DNA from: Helicobacter mehlei
Lineage (GTDB): Bacteria; Campylobacterota; Campylobacteria; Campylobacterales; Helicobacteraceae
Assembly: GCF_003660265.1 (NCBI RefSeq)
Contig: NZ_QXQP01000005.1
Span: forward strand, 1-64,000
Length of the DNA stretch: 64,000 nt
Reading direction: 5' to 3'
Shown: piece by piece, positions 36,414 to 45,441 of the stretch
Numbering within the stretch: the stretch's first letter is position 1
How the letters are laid out: every line of letters starts with the position of its first letter
The notes under the pieces: model-generated
What the model was told of the DNA's origin: nothing
The model's input: only the letters and a program-made list of their open reading frames with translations
Databases searched by the model: none
Translations under genes and position numbers: made by a program

Positions 36414-37661
36414 ATGTGTTTGGGCGATGATCTCCAAAGGATCGATGTGTTTGTCCTTTATGGTAACCTCAAAGCTTAGGCGTTGATCGATACGCCCGAT
36501 CACATAGCCCTTTTGCACCCGTAAGCCGTGCTTGATCGTGGGGGCGATTTTATCTAGCTGGGAATAAATCGTGTGCATGCCCCCCTTGTGCTCAATGATG
36601 ATCACTTTTTTTAAGATCGGCACTTCTTTAGCATAGACCACCCGCCCATCAAAGATACTCCGCACGACCGCATTGGGTTTTGTAGAAACAAGCGTGATGT
36701 ATTCATTAAAGACCTTGAGTTTATAGACCGGATCAAAGTAAGGCCCAAATTTTTGCACGATTTTATAATTAGCTAGGGGGGCGATGGTCTTAGGACCATT
36801 GTAAGCGATAGTAACAATATCGCGGTAAGAATTAGCCACCTGCCGCACCTCTAAAGGGGCTTGGATACCCCCGATTGCACGCGGTGCTTTTTGCTTGTTT
36901 TGCTGTTCTCTTTCTAGTTCTTTTTCTTTATTGCGTTTGATAATATTTAAAGAGGCTAGGAGCTGATCGAGTTCTTTGCGTTCCTTGTCTAAAGCAGTTA
37001 ATTTTTTGTTATAAATGGCTAATTCAGCGCGCATAGTTGCGATTAACTTCTGTTGTTCTGAAACCATGATTTCTAAATTGTGTTGGCGATCTTTTTGTAC
37101 CCCGATGGTTTTATTGATTTGGTTGATACTTTGGGTGATTTGGGTGATTTTGCTATTGATCTGCTCTTCTTTGAGATTCAAGTCGGCTAATTTGATTTTG
37201 GAGTCTTGATTAACATGCTTGAAGATTTCTTGCAAGATCAAATCCTCCGGGTTTGCCGAACTCTCTTGTTCCAAGATCAAGACAAATAATAAATCTTTAA
37301 GCAACACGCTTGTAACGGCATCTTGGATTTGGTGGCGATCCTTTTTTAAACTATTTAGCAAGGAGCGGTGTTGTTCGAGAGATTTTTCTTGGAGCAAGTT
37401 TTGTGCTTGGTTTTTTTCAATGCTTCTTTGGAGGGCTTGGATTTGTTGGGATAATTCTTGGCTTTGCTGGTATTTTTGGTTGATGGCATTGCCCAAGCTG
37501 GTTAAATGGTTGCTCAATTTGGTTTTTTCTAGAGTGGTCTCCTCTAATTTATTTTGATTGAGCATGATATTGCGGTTGATGTCCTCTAAACCTGTCCCCT
37601 TATTGCCCAACAAGCCCATGCTAAATAAACCCATTAAACCCAAAAGCCTTAAGGCTTTCAT
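36411..37661 (-). CDS. EnvC-like coiled-coil LytM (M23) protein, probably catalytically dead
   Basis: Exported cell-wall regulator of 416 residues. The signal peptide MKALRLLGLMGLFSMGLLG is followed by a long coiled coil (about 30-270) and a C-terminal LytM/M23 domain. The zinc-binding motifs are degenerate: the first motif reads FNEYITLV instead of an HxxxD, the second HTIYSQLD instead of HTxYxH, and the last LSFEV instead of LHFEV. As for E. coli EnvC, it would activate an amidase rather than cut peptidoglycan. It overlaps ftsX by four bases, fitting the FtsEX-EnvC division module (H. pylori HP0748-HP0750). ATG 37661 has AAAGGAG upstream. Confidence 0.85.
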   Translation of the reverse strand: MKALRLLGLMGLFSMGLLGNKGTGLEDINRNIMLNQNKLEETTLEKTKLSNHLTSLGNAINQKYQQSQELSQQIQALQRSIEKNQAQNLLQEKSLEQHRSLLNSLKKDRHQIQDAVTSVLLKDLLFVLILEQESSANPEDLILQEIFKHVNQDSKIKLADLNLKEEQINSKITQITQSINQINKTIGVQKDRQHNLEIMVSEQQKLIATMRAELAIYNKKLTALDKERKELDQLLASLNIIKRNKEKELEREQQNKQKAPRAIGGIQAPLEVRQVANSYRDIVTIAYNGPKTIAPLANYKIVQKFGPYFDPVYKLKVFNEYITLVSTKPNAVVRSIFDGRVVYAKEVPILKKVIIIEHKGGMHTIYSQLDKIAPTIKHGLRVQKGYVIGRIDQRLSFEVTIKDKHIDPLEIIAQTH

Positions 37662-38467
37662 GCCACTCTCCTTTGGATTACAACCACCCACACACACATT
37701 AAGGACACCACAATAGAAGTGCCTAAAAAGATCAACATATCTTCTTGCCACACAAACAAACCGCCCTTAATTTCTAGGGCTTGCAAGATCGCTTGGAATT
37801 TGTCTTGTAGGGATAAATACAAACTCCCGATCAGCACCCCCGCGCTGGCCAAAATGGAATCCACCAAAGCCAATTTGAACAAAAAGCCGTTTTTGATCCG
37901 CATGGGTGCGCCCAAAAGTTCCATGATCTCAATACGCTTAGAATATTGCAAATTCCACACGCTCACTTGCTTCATCAAGAGCAAGATTGAGAGTGCCACC
38001 ACAAGCACGCCAAGAACCATGATGCTTTTTTTGAGCAAGAGTAGTAGGCGGTATTCTTGGTCGTGGGTTTTGCTAAAGACTTCGATTTTTTCCACCCCCG
38101 GGATTTTTAAAAGCTTTTGGTGGATTTGCTGGAGTTGTGCTGAGGTGGGGAAGATGGCTAGTTTGAGCGAGTAAAAATAGGGGAGATTTTTTTTGATATT
38201 GGTGATATTGGTTTGGGTTAAATTTTGTTGGAGCTTTTCTAAAAGCATGTCAGGATCAATGAGGGTGAGTATAGCACTCTCTTTGATATTTTGCTTTAAA
38301 AAGGGCAGTGTGAGCTTTTGCTTGCTGGCAATGGTGATTGTGTAGCTCTTAGAAAGCTTTTCTTCTCTAATATTGACGGCACGATTGATAAATAAAATGC
38401 TTTCCAAGCTAAAGAGCAAAGCCATTAAAGGCAACAAAAAACCCAAATGTTCTTTAAGTGTATTCAT
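37658..38467 (-). CDS. ftsX: Cell division membrane protein FtsX
   Basis: Permease-like partner of FtsE, with a short cytoplasmic start, one N-terminal membrane helix (LGFLLPLMALLFSLESILFI), a periplasmic domain of about 100 residues, and three further helices near 150-170, 195-220 and 245-265. The region QYSKRIEIMELLGAPMRIKNGFLFKLALVDSILASAGVLIGS matches the conserved FtsX C-terminal domain. It transmits FtsE ATP hydrolysis to the periplasmic coiled-coil regulator encoded just downstream. Overlaps both neighbours. Confidence 0.88.
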   Translation of the reverse strand: MNTLKEHLGFLLPLMALLFSLESILFINRAVNIREEKLSKSYTITIASKQKLTLPFLKQNIKESAILTLIDPDMLLEKLQQNLTQTNITNIKKNLPYFYSLKLAIFPTSAQLQQIHQKLLKIPGVEKIEVFSKTHDQEYRLLLLLKKSIMVLGVLVVALSILLLMKQVSVWNLQYSKRIEIMELLGAPMRIKNGFLFKLALVDSILASAGVLIGSLYLSLQDKFQAILQALEIKGGLFVWQEDMLIFLGTSIVVSLMCVWVVVIQRRVA

Positions 38468-39125
38468 GAATCTCCCCGTCTTTGATGTAAATTTTGCGGT
38501 AAGGGATATTAAAACTACTGGGAATCCTATGCGTCACCACCACAATCGTGATGTCTAGTTGTTTGTTAGCCCCTTTAAGCAAGCTCCAAATCATATCGCT
38601 TGAATAATCATCAAGGTTACCCGTAGGCTCATCAGCTAAGATTAAAAAGGGCTTGTGGGCAATCGCGCGCGCCATCGCCACGCGTTGTTGCTCCCCCCCA
38701 CTAAGTTCCAGCGGGTAGCGGTTAGACTTGTAGAGCAAATCCACATGGGCTAAGAGTTTTTCAGCTTGGATGTTGCATTCATCTTTTTTATAGCCATTGA
38801 TGGTCATGGGTAATTTAATATTTTGCTCCACAGTCCATTCCTCAATCAACTTATAATCTTGGAACACCACACCAATATTGCGTCTTAACTCATTAATAAA
38901 GGTCTTAGAAGCCCGATTGACATTGATATTGCACACCTCTAAGCTCCCGCCCATCATGGGCAAATCCCCATAGAGCGAGCGCAATAAAGTGCTCTTCCCG
39001 CTCCCACTAGCCCCCGAGATAAACACAAAATCCTTACGTTCAATACGCAGATTTGCCCCCCTGATCACCCATTCATCTTTTTTATACCCCAAACACAAAT
39101 CTTTAGCCACAATGATACTAGCCAC
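38454..39125 (-). CDS. ftsE: Cell division ATP-binding protein FtsE
   Basis: ABC ATPase of 223 residues with Walker [11 protein letters not shown]-loop VFQDYKL, signature [14 protein letters not shown], Walker [14 protein letters not shown] and the switch His in VVVTHR. It starts with GTG 39125 with GGAGGAG five bases upstream and overlaps the trmB stop by eight bases. With FtsX it forms the FtsEX complex linking division to peptidoglycan hydrolysis. Confidence 0.93.
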   Translation of the reverse strand: MASIIVAKDLCLGYKKDEWVIRGANLRIERKDFVFISGASGSGKSTLLRSLYGDLPMMGGSLEVCNINVNRASKTFINELRRNIGVVFQDYKLIEEWTVEQNIKLPMTINGYKKDECNIQAEKLLAHVDLLYKSNRYPLELSGGEQQRVAMARAIAHKPFLILADEPTGNLDDYSSDMIWSLLKGANKQLDITIVVVTHRIPSSFNIPYRKIYIKDGEIHEYT

Positions 39126-40302
39126 AATTCTCCTCCTGCAAAATCTCTAGCAAATGTTGGTGCGCTTGTCTGTGGGCTTTTGTATTGAGCGGTAAGCCCC
39201 CGATATACTCGATCGTGCCCTTTTTGCGATCCACAACGACCATTTTATTTAAGGGGGTGAGCAAGTCCCCCAAGCTCAACACCAATAACCACAAATTTTC
39301 ATATTCTAACACATCTTGAATATTTAAAAAACAATTCTCCTGTATCCACGCCTTTTGTTGCCACAAATGCAGAGGTTCTTGTTTGGTGGGTGCTTTAAAG
39401 TGCAGGGGTGCATCTAATGAAAAGGGCAGGTAAGAGCGATTAATGGGGTTTAAGACGCGCAATTTTAAATCCCAAATATCTTTTTGTTGCCGCCTCCAAC
39501 GCGCCTCGTATTTGCTCAATACCATATCTTGATCTATATTCTTGCAAACTTGCAGATCACAACAAGGCAAGCTTAAAACCAGTTGCAAACTCTGTTGGAA
39601 ATAGGGTTTATCATCGCTCCTTAGCCACAACCACGCATTTTTGCATAAAATTGCGCGCATGTGCTCTAAGGTCTGGGGATTCATCACACGCCGATTAGGG
39701 CTCTTGCTCCAAGGCACGGGAAAATGCACATCCAAGCCCAAACAGCCTGAGGGCAAGATTTCTAACAGCGCGCGCGCGTCAGCTTGAGCCAGGTAGAGAT
39801 TTTTAAGCCCTAAAAGTTCAATTTGGCGCAAGACTTGCTCTAAAGAGGGGGTGTGAATCTCCACTCCGATATAGGTTTCTTGTGGGTTTTTTTGGGCTTT
39901 GTTGAGCAAATGCCGCCCTGAACCAAAACCAATTTCTAGGTGGTAGGATTGGGGGAATGCAAAGCGATCCCAATGGATCAAAAAGGGGCTTTCAAAATAT
40001 GGGCTAGGCGTGCCCAAATTAGAATAAGACACCTTGCAAAAGCGCGCCAAAATTTGCAAGGCTTTTTGCAAGACACCCACTGGGAGAGGGCGTGTAGATT
40101 TTTGCGCCTTGAATAAGTCTCCCCCTTTTTGTTTGATTTGTAAGATACAAAAATCATAGAGCCCATAGAGTCCCTGCTTTTGGACACGAATCGCGCTCAG
40201 ATGCGCATCTCTCAAACTACAAGCGCGGTATAAGAAAACAAACCCCTCACTCTCAAAGGGGAAATCAGGCAATTTAGCCAAAGAAGCAAACAAGTGCGGC
40301 AT
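39118..40302 (-). CDS. trmB: tRNA (guanine-N7)-methyltransferase TrmB
   Basis: SAM-dependent enzyme making m7G46 in tRNA. The core domain has YHLEIGFGSGRHLLNKAQ, IGVEIHTPSLEQVLRQI, LDVHFPVPWSKSPNRRVM and KYEARWRRQQKDIWDL. Epsilonproteobacterial TrmB carries about 100 extra N-terminal and C-terminal residues, seen here too (394 residues; H. pylori 393). I prefer ATG 40302 (MPHLFASL); a TTG two codons upstream is also possible. No strong ribosome site is seen, consistent with coupling to the gene upstream, whose stop lies 6 bases away. Confidence 0.9.
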   Translation of the reverse strand: MPHLFASLAKLPDFPFESEGFVFLYRACSLRDAHLSAIRVQKQGLYGLYDFCILQIKQKGGDLFKAQKSTRPLPVGVLQKALQILARFCKVSYSNLGTPSPYFESPFLIHWDRFAFPQSYHLEIGFGSGRHLLNKAQKNPQETYIGVEIHTPSLEQVLRQIELLGLKNLYLAQADARALLEILPSGCLGLDVHFPVPWSKSPNRRVMNPQTLEHMRAILCKNAWLWLRSDDKPYFQQSLQLVLSLPCCDLQVCKNIDQDMVLSKYEARWRRQQKDIWDLKLRVLNPINRSYLPFSLDAPLHFKAPTKQEPLHLWQQKAWIQENCFLNIQDVLEYENLWLLVLSLGDLLTPLNKMVVVDRKKGTIEYIGGLPLNTKAHRQAHQHLLEILQEENCG

Positions 40303-40308
40303 GCACAA

Positions 40309-41556
40309 CTAGCGATCCAAGCGCAATTCCACTTCTTTACTCGGATTAGACTCCAAGCCAGCTCCATCGACGCTCACCACTTGGTAGCGGTATTTTTGCC
40401 CACTCACCATGTTGTTATCCACAAAACGAGTCTTGGTAATATCCCCAAAACGCAAGGGCTTAGAACTGGAATTGCCATCAAAGCGATAGACAGCATAGCC
40501 CTTAACCCGCCCATCTTGGATGGGTTGCCACTCGATGATAGCCTGCCCATCCTCAATTGTGCCCTTTGTGATCATGGGTGTGGCTGGGCGGGGCAATGTC
40601 ATGCCCTGAATTGCTGTTGTGGGCATCGCGCTTTCAAGATTGTATTTATCCACTGCCACGACTTTATAAAATCTCTGTACCCCATCTGCATCGACATTAT
40701 CTAAGTAGCTGGTATCATTGGTTTCAGCGATGTTTTTAAAGCGTTCGTCCATTTTATTAGCTGCATAAATGCGGTAAGACACCACATCTTTTTGATCAGA
40801 GGGAGTCCAACTCAGCTGGATTTTACGCGTGAGGTTATTGCTGGCTTGCACGCTAGTTACCCCTATTGGGGGCTCTTTTGTCCTGCCTGTTACTACAGCA
40901 CTGGGCAAAGACTTAGCCCCTTCAAAACTCTCGGCAATCACGCGGTAACGATATGCGCTCCCATCGGGCAAATCCTTATCAAAATACTCCACATACAGTC
41001 TATTTTTCACCACCCCAATATTGGAAAATTTGCCATCGCTCCCCTCCCGCTGGATAATGTATTTATCAATGCTTGGATTTGGGTGCGGGCTCCAAAAAAC
41101 CTTGATCTCCTTGGGCTCGACATGGCTAGCAAAAACACTCTCCACCGGATTAATAAAGGAAGTGCGGACACTAATTGTTTCGGAGGCGCGCGAGATTCCA
41201 CCGTTTTTACCAATGGTGGCAATTTGGTAGTAATATTGGGTTTGGGGGGTGAGTCCATCATCATAGTAATGCGTGGCTAGCGGATTACGCACAATCGCCA
41301 CGCGCCTAAAGCTTTGATCGGCTTGCATGCGGTAGAGCACAAACCCATCAATGAGTCCCGGATTGCTCACAGGTTGCCATTCAAATCCCACAGACTGCAC
41401 ATCATCGATGGTTTTAATCCCCTGCACAATAGGTAAGTTCGGATTAAGGGTCTCTTCTTTTTTCCCAAAAAATGAGAGAACATTATTCTTCCTTGTAGGT
41501 GCACAACTAACCAGCAATACTGCCAAACAAGTCACCAATACTGCTTTCCAACCCAT
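40309..41556 (-). CDS. Fibronectin type III-repeat lipoprotein
   Basis: A 415-residue lipoprotein: signal MGWKAVLVTCLAVLLVSC with lipidated Cys, then a short linker and about four fibronectin type III domains, visible as repeats of W-Pro...Y-x-I/V-Y-R...Y-x-D...Y-Y-x-V blocks (for example VGFEWQPVSNPGLIDGFVLYR, IKVFWSPHPNPSIDKYIIQR, IQLSWTPSDQKDVVSYRIY and AIIEWQPIQDGRVKGYAVYR). Likely on the periplasmic face of the outer or inner membrane, with a protein-binding role. It overlaps rluD by 50 bases. The same position is occupied in H. pylori (HP0746). Confidence 0.85.
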   Translation of the reverse strand: MGWKAVLVTCLAVLLVSCAPTRKNNVLSFFGKKEETLNPNLPIVQGIKTIDDVQSVGFEWQPVSNPGLIDGFVLYRMQADQSFRRVAIVRNPLATHYYDDGLTPQTQYYYQIATIGKNGGISRASETISVRTSFINPVESVFASHVEPKEIKVFWSPHPNPSIDKYIIQREGSDGKFSNIGVVKNRLYVEYFDKDLPDGSAYRYRVIAESFEGAKSLPSAVVTGRTKEPPIGVTSVQASNNLTRKIQLSWTPSDQKDVVSYRIYAANKMDERFKNIAETNDTSYLDNVDADGVQRFYKVVAVDKYNLESAMPTTAIQGMTLPRPATPMITKGTIEDGQAIIEWQPIQDGRVKGYAVYRFDGNSSSKPLRFGDITKTRFVDNNMVSGQKYRYQVVSVDGAGLESNPSKEVELRLDR

Positions 41557-42484
41557 CCCAACTCATCCCTTCAAAGTGATTTTCTAAATATTGTAGCATA
41601 TCCTTTAGCATGTTGGCTTTAAAAAGAAGTTTGCGCCCATCTTTTGGGTGGGTGACATAAAGCAAGTAGGCGTGCAATAAAATGCGTCCTGCGTAGCTAT
41701 CTTTTTGCCCATATAGTGGATCGCCTACGATGTGGCGATTCAGGCTTTCCAAGTGCGCGCGGATTTGGTGGGTGCGTCCGGTTTCTAATTTGGCACAAAT
41801 AAGCTGGGTCTGGTTAGTGCCTGTGATTAAGGGCACAAAATGGGTTTTAGACATTTTGCCACCCCTAATGGGAGTTCTGAGCGCATCTAAATTGGTCATT
41901 TTCAAGCGGTTGTTGGGGTGGCGGCCCAAATGGCATGCCACACTCACCGGATTATTCAGAGGTTCTGAGAGAATGGCCAAATAATAACGCCCCATTTGTT
42001 TGCTTTTCAGCTGGGTTGCCAAATGCGCATGGCTGGCGTTGTTCTTAGCCACCACCAATACCCCGCTTGTGTCTTTATCCAAACGATGCACGATCCCATA
42101 GCGCAACGCCCCGCTCAGAGTTGAGAGCGCATAGCCCCTAGCCTGCAAATAATCCACCAAAGTTGCCTCTTTGACACTGCTAGCATGATGAACAACCAAA
42201 TGAGGGGGTTTATTGATCACCAAAATATCCTCATCTTCGTAAATGATCTCCAAATCTAGGGGTGGCAGGCTCAAAGGCTGGCTTTCTTGGGGCTGGATAC
42301 TCCAAATCTCCAAAACATCTCCCAATTTTACGCCCACTCCCCCCTTACTACATGCCCCCCCATTGAGGCGCACACAACCAGCTTTGATGAGTTGGAGGAC
42401 TTGATTTTTAGCCACTTGGAGTTTAGTGCTTAAAAAAGTATCCAAGCGGTCCTTTTGATCCACGATCCAAGTCTGTTTTGGCAA
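41507..42484 (-). CDS. rluD: RluD-type 23S rRNA pseudouridine synthase
   Basis: An S4 RNA-binding domain (residues 10-65, QLIKAGCVRLNG) is followed by the RluA-family catalytic domain with HRLDKDTSGVLVVAK, which contains the catalytic Asp, VACHLGRHP and TGRTHQIRAHLESLNRHIVGDPLYG. It isomerises uridines in 23S rRNA. It starts with TTG (42482-42484), preceded by AAAGG. The frame ends inside the start of the lipoprotein gene. Which of the RluC/RluD specificities it has cannot be told from motifs. Confidence 0.9.
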   Translation of the reverse strand: MPKQTWIVDQKDRLDTFLSTKLQVAKNQVLQLIKAGCVRLNGGACSKGGVGVKLGDVLEIWSIQPQESQPLSLPPLDLEIIYEDEDILVINKPPHLVVHHASSVKEATLVDYLQARGYALSTLSGALRYGIVHRLDKDTSGVLVVAKNNASHAHLATQLKSKQMGRYYLAILSEPLNNPVSVACHLGRHPNNRLKMTNLDALRTPIRGGKMSKTHFVPLITGTNQTQLICAKLETGRTHQIRAHLESLNRHIVGDPLYGQKDSYAGRILLHAYLLYVTHPKDGRKLLFKANMLKDMLQYLENHFEGMSWDGLESSIGDLFGSIAG

Positions 42485-42542
42485 AACAAGCCTTTCATAA
42501 ACTTTTTATTGCTAAAAGGATTTTAGCAGAAATATTTATGGG

Positions 42543-42548
42543 TATAAT
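42543..42548 (+). promoter_or_regulatory. TATAAT box of feoB with AT-rich possible Fur region
   Basis: TATAAT lies 42 bases before the feoB ATG, preceded by an AT-rich tract. The leader contains TTTTGATAATAAGAGCAATTTTTA, of which short AT-rich parts resemble the loose Helicobacter Fur box; FeoB is a known Fur target in H. pylori. The Fur site is inference. Confidence 0.45.
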
Positions 42549-42590
42549 AAGCCGTATTTTGATAATAAGAGCAATTTTTAGAGGAATAAA

Positions 42591-44705
42591 ATGGATAAAA
42601 TTATTGTTGCCTTAGTCGGACAGCCTAATGTGGGTAAAAGCTCGCTGATCAATGCTATTAGTGGGGCGCATTTAAAAGTGGGTAATTTTGCAGGTGTGAC
42701 CGTGGAAAAAACAGAAATCCACACTTTTTATGGCGACACCCCCATTGTCATTGTGGACCTGCCCGGCATTTATGCCCTAAATGATTTTACCATTGAGGAG
42801 AAGGTTACCCGGCATTTTTTAGAAAACGAGCATTACGATCTGATCTTAAATGTGTTGGATTGCACCAATTTAGAACGCAATTTGGCGTTGAGTCTCCAGC
42901 TCTTAAACACGGGACACAAGGTTTTAATGGCACTCAACATGTGGGATGAGGCACTCAAAGAGGGCTTAGAAATTGATCTAGAACGCTTGTCTCAAGCCCT
43001 CAACACCCCCTGCATCCCCACCTCAGCACACTCTTACTTTAATATCCAAAAACTCTTGGAACACATCATCGACACACACCACAAAACTTACAGCCCCCCT
43101 AAAATCACCTATAGCCCTAAGTTTGAGAATGCCTTAGATGCACTAGCCAAAAAACTAGAGAGTTTGGAGCACCTGCACCACTCTCTTTTAAACCCCAGGC
43201 AGCATGCGTGGCTTTTACTACAAGGGAGCTTACAGCCCCCCCAGCAAGAGGCTTTCAAGTATTGCCAAGAAGCCAAGACAGAGTTGAGTGCCTCTTTTGG
43301 AGAAAATGCAATTCCTCTCATTTTAAGTCAAGAGGCTCTAGGCTTTTGCAAACGCCTAAGCCAGCAAGTGGTCTCTTTTAAAGAAACACAGACCACCCAA
43401 CGCACCCAACAAATTGACAAATATCTCATGCACCCCGTTTATGGCTTGCCAATTTTTCTAGCCTTGATGTTTTTGGTATTCTCCTTGAGCTTCTTAGTGG
43501 GTGGGGGGTTGCAAACCTATGTTGATGATGCCTTTGCATTTTTGGGCACAGCCATTAAAGAACATGCCAATGATAGCAACTTGGGCTCTCTGCTAGGCGA
43601 TGGAATCATTGGGGGAGTGGGGGCAGTGATCTCCTTTTTACCCTTGATTGTGGTTTTATACTTGGGTATTTCGCTCTTAGAGGCGACTGGCTATATGAGT
43701 CGCGTAGCCTTTTTATTAGATGGCATTTTCCATAAATTTGGTTTGCATGGCAAGAGTTTTATCCCCCTTGTTACGGGCTTTGGCTGTTCAGTGCCCGCCT
43801 ACATGGCAACCCGCACTTTGCAAAACCAACACGAAAGATTAATCACACTCTTTGTGATCGGTTTTATGAGTTGTAGCGCACGACTACCTATTTATGTGCT
43901 CTTTGTGGGGGCGTTTTTTCCCGATAAATACGCCGGATTCGTGCTCTTTGGCATTTATATTTTAGGGGCTGTGGTGGCGTTATTAATGGCCAAATTCTTA
44001 AAACTGAGTGTCTTTAGAGGTAAAGAAGAATCCTTTGTGATGGAGATGCCCAAATACCGCATACCCAGCGTTAAGGTGGTTTGGTTTAGCATTTACACTA
44101 AATCGATCTCTTATTTGAAAAAGGCGGGCACTTATATTTTAGGCGGGGCGGTGATCATCTGGTTTGCCTCCCAATACCCCAAAAACCCCCAAGTCCTACA
44201 GGCTTACCAAGAACAACATGCCAAGATTGAACAAAGCGATCTAAATGAAGCCCAAAAAACCCAAGCCCTAGAGGCTTTAGAGGAGAACTTGCAAAAAAGC
44301 ACGCTAGAGAATAGTCTAGTGGGGCGCTTGGGGACTTTGATGGATGGGATTTTTAAGCCCATGGACTTTGATTGGAAACTTTCAATCTCGTTGGTAACGG
44401 GCTTTATGGCTAAGGAAGTGGTGGTCTCCACTTTGGGTGTGTTGCACTCTTTAAATAATCAGGGCGCAAACTCCATTTTATTCAAAAAAGCCCTCAAAGA
44501 GAGCGTGAGCACGCCCTCAGCGATCGCCTTCATTGTTTTTGTGATGTTTTATATCCCTTGCTTTGCAGCCACGATCACCTTTGGTAAAGAGGCAGGGGGG
44601 GCTAAATTTGTGTTCTACTTGTTTGTCTTCACAACAGCGGTCGCCTATTGTTTTTCGCTTATTGCTTACTATGCCACCCAATTTATCTTGGGAGTCTTCT
44701 TGTGA
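42591..44705 (+). CDS. feoB: Ferrous iron transporter FeoB
   Basis: GTP-gated inner membrane Fe(II) importer, the main iron uptake route in gastric Helicobacter. The N-terminal G domain has G1 GQPNVGKSS, G3 VDLPGIY, G4 LNMWDEA. A helical spacer (residues 170-270) precedes the membrane domain with two Gate motifs: GFGCSVPAYMATRTL, containing the Cys of the iron path, and FYIPCFAATITF in the second half. At 704 residues it is longer than the H. pylori protein, the extra length lying partly in a Gln/Glu-rich loop near residues 525-575. GAGGA precedes the ATG. No feoA is seen. It is followed by ferritin. Confidence 0.95.
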   Translation: MDKIIVALVGQPNVGKSSLINAISGAHLKVGNFAGVTVEKTEIHTFYGDTPIVIVDLPGIYALNDFTIEEKVTRHFLENEHYDLILNVLDCTNLERNLALSLQLLNTGHKVLMALNMWDEALKEGLEIDLERLSQALNTPCIPTSAHSYFNIQKLLEHIIDTHHKTYSPPKITYSPKFENALDALAKKLESLEHLHHSLLNPRQHAWLLLQGSLQPPQQEAFKYCQEAKTELSASFGENAIPLILSQEALGFCKRLSQQVVSFKETQTTQRTQQIDKYLMHPVYGLPIFLALMFLVFSLSFLVGGGLQTYVDDAFAFLGTAIKEHANDSNLGSLLGDGIIGGVGAVISFLPLIVVLYLGISLLEATGYMSRVAFLLDGIFHKFGLHGKSFIPLVTGFGCSVPAYMATRTLQNQHERLITLFVIGFMSCSARLPIYVLFVGAFFPDKYAGFVLFGIYILGAVVALLMAKFLKLSVFRGKEESFVMEMPKYRIPSVKVVWFSIYTKSISYLKKAGTYILGGAVIIWFASQYPKNPQVLQAYQEQHAKIEQSDLNEAQKTQALEALEENLQKSTLENSLVGRLGTLMDGIFKPMDFDWKLSISLVTGFMAKEVVVSTLGVLHSLNNQGANSILFKKALKESVSTPSAIAFIVFVMFYIPCFAATITFGKEAGGAKFVFYLFVFTTAVAYCFSLIAYYATQFILGVFL

Positions 44706-44748
44706 TTATTAAAATATAACAATTTTTAGGAAAAATAACTCCAAAAGC

Positions 44749-44778
44749 TTGACTTTGTTTTCTCATTTATGCTATAAT
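44749..44778 (+). promoter_or_regulatory. Strong promoter of the ferritin gene
   Basis: TTGACT (44749-44754) and TATAAT (44773-44778) are spaced by 18 bases, with TGC immediately before the -10 box (extended -10). The ATG follows 34 bases after. In H. pylori pfr is repressed by apo-Fur; no obvious operator can be picked by eye. Confidence 0.6.
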
Positions 44779-44811
44779 AATGGGACAAATTCAAACAAAG
44801 GAGTTTTTAGT

Positions 44812-45312
44812 ATGTTGCCTAAGGAAACAATCAAAATGCTGAATGCACAGGTGATGGAGGAGTTTTACTCTGGTAATCTTTACATCAGCATGAGTTCATG
44901 GTGCTATACCCATGGTTTTGATGGAGCTGGTTTGTTCTTGTTTGACCATGCTAGCGATGAATACGCGCATGCCACCAAGATCATCACCTACCTCAATGAA
45001 AACGAAGTGGGCGTGCATTTGAAAGAAATCAAAGCCCCCGAACACGAGTTTAAAAGTTTGGTGGAAATCTTTGAAAAGGCTTATAAGCACGAACAACACA
45101 TTACCCACTCCATTAATAGCTTGGTGGATAACATGTTGAAAGACAAAGATTATGCCACCTTTAACTTCTTGCAATGGTATGTGGCTGAACAGCACGAGGA
45201 AGAAGTGTTGTTTAAAAACATCTTGGACAAAGTCCAGTTGATGGGTGAAAGCGGGCATGGCTTGTATCTGGCCGATCAATACATTAAAAGCCTTGCCAAG
45301 GACAAAAAATAA
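44812..45312 (+). CDS. pfr: Non-haem ferritin
   Basis: Iron storage protein of 166 residues, close to H. pylori Pfr. It is a four-helix bundle with ferroxidase ligands in EEFYSGNLYISMSSWCY (Glu17-type), DHASDEYAHATK (Glu and His in the EXXH motif) and YVAEQHEEE. I start at ATG 44812, preceded by AAAGGAG at 8 bases; an upstream in-frame ATG at 44749 lies in the promoter. Adjacent to feoB, so uptake and storage genes are neighbours. Confidence 0.96.
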   Translation: MLPKETIKMLNAQVMEEFYSGNLYISMSSWCYTHGFDGAGLFLFDHASDEYAHATKIITYLNENEVGVHLKEIKAPEHEFKSLVEIFEKAYKHEQHITHSINSLVDNMLKDKDYATFNFLQWYVAEQHEEEVLFKNILDKVQLMGESGHGLYLADQYIKSLAKDKK

Positions 45313-45323
45313 TCCCCATCAAA

Positions 45324-45337
45324 GCCCCTCCGGGGGC
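45324..45337 (+). terminator. GC-rich hairpin after ferritin
   Basis: GCCCC and GGGGC form a 5-bp all-GC stem around TCCG, 12 bases after the pfr stop. No T run follows directly, but position and strength suggest it ends or protects the pfr mRNA. Confidence 0.5.
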
Positions 45338-45393
45338 ATTCACTTTATGATTAGTGCACGATTTACCTTGTATTAGTGCTCCTGTTTTAATAT

Positions 45394-45423
45394 TTTTTTT
45401 GCAATAACAATATTGCAAAAAAA
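45394..45423. promoter_or_regulatory. 13-bp perfect inverted repeat upstream of amiF
   Basis: Seven T plus GCAATA is mirrored by TATTGC plus seven A around a four-base loop (ACAA). The repeat ends 5 bases before the AAGGAG ribosome site of amiF. In a transcript it would form a 13-bp hairpin just upstream of translation start; as DNA it is a candidate binding site for a dimeric regulator. In H. pylori amidase expression responds to acid through ArsRS and to nickel and iron regulators. Confidence 0.6.
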
Positions 45424-45441
45424 GTCACAAGGAGTTTTTTC

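Noticed and set aside
37219-37557. Cys/Trp/Ser-rich plus-strand ORF in the EnvC-like gene
   Set aside because: Antisense of coiled-coil codons (Gln, Leu, Lys), which typically gives such composition; no start signals.
40792-41280. 162-codon plus-strand ORF antisense to the fibronectin-III lipoprotein
   Set aside because: Entirely within the lipoprotein gene, with no signal or domain; repeats in the real gene keep the opposite strand open.
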